Part shown: piece by piece, positions 15,370 through 16,809 of the stretch | Position numbering within the stretch: the first letter of the stretch is position 1 | Layout of the letters: every line of letters begins with the position of its first letter | Source: an uncultured Paraprevotella sp. | Lineage (GTDB): Bacteria > Bacteroidota > Bacteroidia > Bacteroidales > Bacteroidaceae | NCBI GenBank assembly: GCA_910584955.1 | Contig: CAJUDC010000046.1 | Coordinates: forward strand, 1 to 16,809 | Reading direction: 5' to 3' | Length of the DNA: 16,809 nucleotides | Program-made: the position numbers and the translations under genes | The notes under the pieces: generated by a model | Told to the model about the DNA's origin: nothing | Database searches by the model: none | Seen by the model: the letters and a program-made list of their open reading frames with translations, nothing else

Positions 15370-16602
15370 ATGATAAACTTTCCTTTCTATATAGCCCGTC
15401 GTTATATCTTCTCCAAGAAGTCGCATAACGCAATTAATATTATTTCGGGAATTTCTGTCTGCGGTGTGGCCTTGGCTACAATGGCTTTGGTGTGTACCTT
15501 GTCTGTGTTTAATGGCTTTCGTGATATGGTCGCTTCGTTCTTTACGGCGTTTGATCCCGAATTGAAAATCACGTTGGTGGAAGGCAAGGCTGTGGCTTCG
15601 GACGATCCGTCTTTGGCGGCTGTGAAATCCCATCCGTTTGTGGCTGTATATACCGAATGCTTGGAAGATAAGGCCTTGGTGGCTTGCAATGGACGGCAGG
15701 CAATGGTGACGATCAAAGGGGTGGATGAGACTTTTGTCCGGCAGGCTGATTTGAAGCATCTGCTTTATGGTGATGGGGAGTTTATTCTTAAAGCGGATGT
15801 GCTTCAATACGGTGTATTGGGTATTGGACTGGCATCCGTATTAGGTTTGGGGACAGATTTTGAACAGCCGCTTTCTGTTTATGCTCCGAAAAAGGGCGAG
15901 CGTGTAAACTTGGCGAATCCGTTATCTGCTTTTACGCAGGATGAGTTGTTGTCTCCGGGGGTGGTCTTTTCTGTTAAACAGGTTAAATACGACGCTTCTT
16001 ACATTCTTACTTCCATTGATTTTTCACGGCGTCTTTTTGGGCGGTCGGGCCAAGTGTCTTCTGTGGAACTGAAATTGCACCCTGGTGTTGATAGCGAACA
16101 AGTAAAGGCGGATATTAAAGGTCTTTTGGGTGGTCGGTTCAAGGTGCAGGACCGTTATGAACAACAAGAAGATGTTTTCCGTATAATGGAGGTGGAGAAA
16201 TTGATAGCTTATTTGTTTCTTACCTTCATTTTGTTGGTAGCGTGTTTTAACATTATCGGTTCTTTGTCAATGTTGATGATTGAGAAAAAGGCAGATGTGC
16301 GCACGCTTCGTAATTTGGGAGCGACAAATAAGCAGATAACCCGCATTTTTCTCTTTGAAGGACGTATGATATCTACGTGTGGAGCTGTTTTAGGAATTGC
16401 ATTCGGAGTATTGTTGTGTTGGTTACAACAGACGTTTGGTTTTATTACATTAGGGGAATCGAGTGGGAATTTTGTGATTGAGGCTTATCCTGTAAGTATG
16501 CATGGTATGGATATTATGCTTGTATTTCTTACTGTTTTATTAGTCGGCTATGCGACGGTATGGTATCCTGTGCGTTATTTAAGTCGTAATTTATTGTCAT
16601 GA
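15370..16602 (+). CDS. LolC/LolE-like ABC transporter permease (FtsX/MacB type)
   Basis: The 410-residue inner-membrane protein has the topology of lipoprotein-releasing permeases. A first membrane segment lies near 20-46 (INIISGISVCGVALATMALV), a large periplasmic domain spans about 50-265, and three C-terminal membrane segments form an FtsX domain. Those lie near 270-295 (AYLFLTFILLVACFNIIGS), around 325-345 and around 380-400. The segment EKKADVRTLRNLGATNKQI between them is the cytoplasmic coupling region typical of LolC/E. The ATG at 15370 is preferred over an in-frame TTG six bases earlier. No ATP-binding subunit is adjacent in the window, so its ATPase is encoded elsewhere. The likely role is releasing lipoproteins from the inner membrane; related peptide or envelope-stress exporters are alternatives. 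Confidence 0.9.
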   Translation: MINFPFYIARRYIFSKKSHNAINIISGISVCGVALATMALVCTLSVFNGFRDMVASFFTAFDPELKITLVEGKAVASDDPSLAAVKSHPFVAVYTECLEDKALVACNGRQAMVTIKGVDETFVRQADLKHLLYGDGEFILKADVLQYGVLGIGLASVLGLGTDFEQPLSVYAPKKGERVNLANPLSAFTQDELLSPGVVFSVKQVKYDASYILTSIDFSRRLFGRSGQVSSVELKLHPGVDSEQVKADIKGLLGGRFKVQDRYEQQEDVFRIMEVEKLIAYLFLTFILLVACFNIIGSLSMLMIEKKADVRTLRNLGATNKQITRIFLFEGRMISTCGAVLGIAFGVLLCWLQQTFGFITLGESSGNFVIEAYPVSMHGMDIMLVFLTVLLVGYATVWYPVRYLSRNLLS

Positions 16603-16626
16603 TTTTAAGTGGAGTTAGTTTATTCA

Positions 16627-16675
16627 GATTATTCTCCTATTCATATCCGTTGAATAATTGCAATCAGTATTTTTT
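16627..16675 (+). terminator. Possible weak AT-rich terminator after the permease gene
   Basis: Several overlapping AT-rich stems are possible, for example TATTCA (16638-16643) with TGAATA (16651-16656), followed after 13 bases by a T-run (16670-16675). The stems are weak and the T-run is not directly adjacent, so termination here is uncertain. Nothing else recognisable lies between 16603 and the tRNA promoter. Confidence 0.25.
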
Positions 16676-16708
16676 GCTTTCTTTTTTTGAAAAAAAACGC
16701 TTGAAAAT

Positions 16709-16739
16709 TTTGGTGTTTTACAAATAAGGCGTATCTTTG
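16709..16739 (+). promoter_or_regulatory. Promoter of the tRNA-Phe gene
   Basis: TTTG (16709-16712) is followed after 19 bases by TATCTTTG (16732-16739), matching the Bacteroidetes vegetative promoter in both boxes and spacing. The predicted start is about 10 bases before the tRNA. Confidence 0.85.
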
Positions 16740-16755
16740 CACTCAGAAACGAGAT

Positions 16756-16809
16756 GGTGCCATAGCTCAGTTGGTAGAGCAAAGGACTGAAAATCCTTGT
16801 GTCCCCGGT
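16756..16809 (+). tRNA. tRNA-Phe (anticodon GAA), truncated by the window end
   Basis: The 5' acceptor strand is GGTGCCA (16756-16762). The D arm is GCTC/GAGC (16765-16768, 16777-16780) with an AGTTGGTA loop. The anticodon stem AAGGA/TCCTT (16782-16786, 16794-16798) encloses the loop CTGAAAA with anticodon GAA at 16789-16791. The variable loop and the first T-stem strand CCCGG (16804-16808) follow. The T loop and 3' acceptor lie outside the window. Confidence 0.97.

Noticed and set aside
1..16809. CRISPR arrays, insertion sequences, riboswitches
   Set aside because: No spaced direct repeats, transposase frames with terminal inverted repeats, or recognisable riboswitch leaders were seen.

Overview
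The window looks like a chromosomal segment of a Bacteroidales bacterium, most likely Bacteroides or a close relative. The reasons are the protein families (DUF4369-type thioredoxin lipoproteins, a KISTS-type methionyl-tRNA synthetase, a Bacteroides-style pyruvate kinase and LolC/E-like permease) and the promoters. Several intergenic regions carry the Bacteroidetes -7 box TAnnTTTG, mostly with a -33 TTTG or near match about 18-21 bases upstream, and genes lack strong Shine-Dalgarno sequences. No phage, insertion sequence, CRISPR array or plasmid feature was seen.

Layout: (1) 1-68 is the 3' end of a plus-strand gene that looks like kbl. It converges on a minus-strand thioredoxin gene (218-694), and a bidirectional terminator lies between them. 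(2) 949-2988 (minus) is metG, with its own terminator and a promoter at 3019-3050 that is interleaved with the terminator of the gene upstream. (3) From about 11261 down to 3034 runs a compact minus-strand series of seven genes: an OmpA-like/TPR lipoprotein, a thioredoxin-fold lipoprotein without its redox cysteines, the ComM/YifB ATPase, a SAM methyltransferase, a VanW-family protein, a secreted alpha/beta hydrolase and a secreted sialate-O-acetylesterase-type enzyme. Only one consensus promoter was found, at the 11.26 kb end, and one clear terminator at 3034-3061, so much of it may be one transcript. Apart from comM, most of these genes point to envelope or extracytoplasmic work. (4) xerD (minus) and aroQ (plus) diverge from a short region holding two face-to-face promoters. 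(5) The plus strand then reads aroQ, pyruvate kinase, O-methyltransferase, rbfA and a LolC/E-like permease with short gaps, probably an operon. (6) The window ends inside a tRNA-Phe(GAA) gene with a near-perfect Bacteroides promoter.

The most striking observation is that the pyruvate kinase gene is broken by an apparent 2-base deletion at the conserved SGETA motif, with both flanks otherwise intact. This is either a recent inactivating mutation or a sequence error. No wholly new biological system could be demonstrated. The best candidates for a second look are the methyltransferase-VanW pair (ATGA overlap) followed by two secreted hydrolases, and the paired lipoproteins at the head of the long minus-strand cluster.
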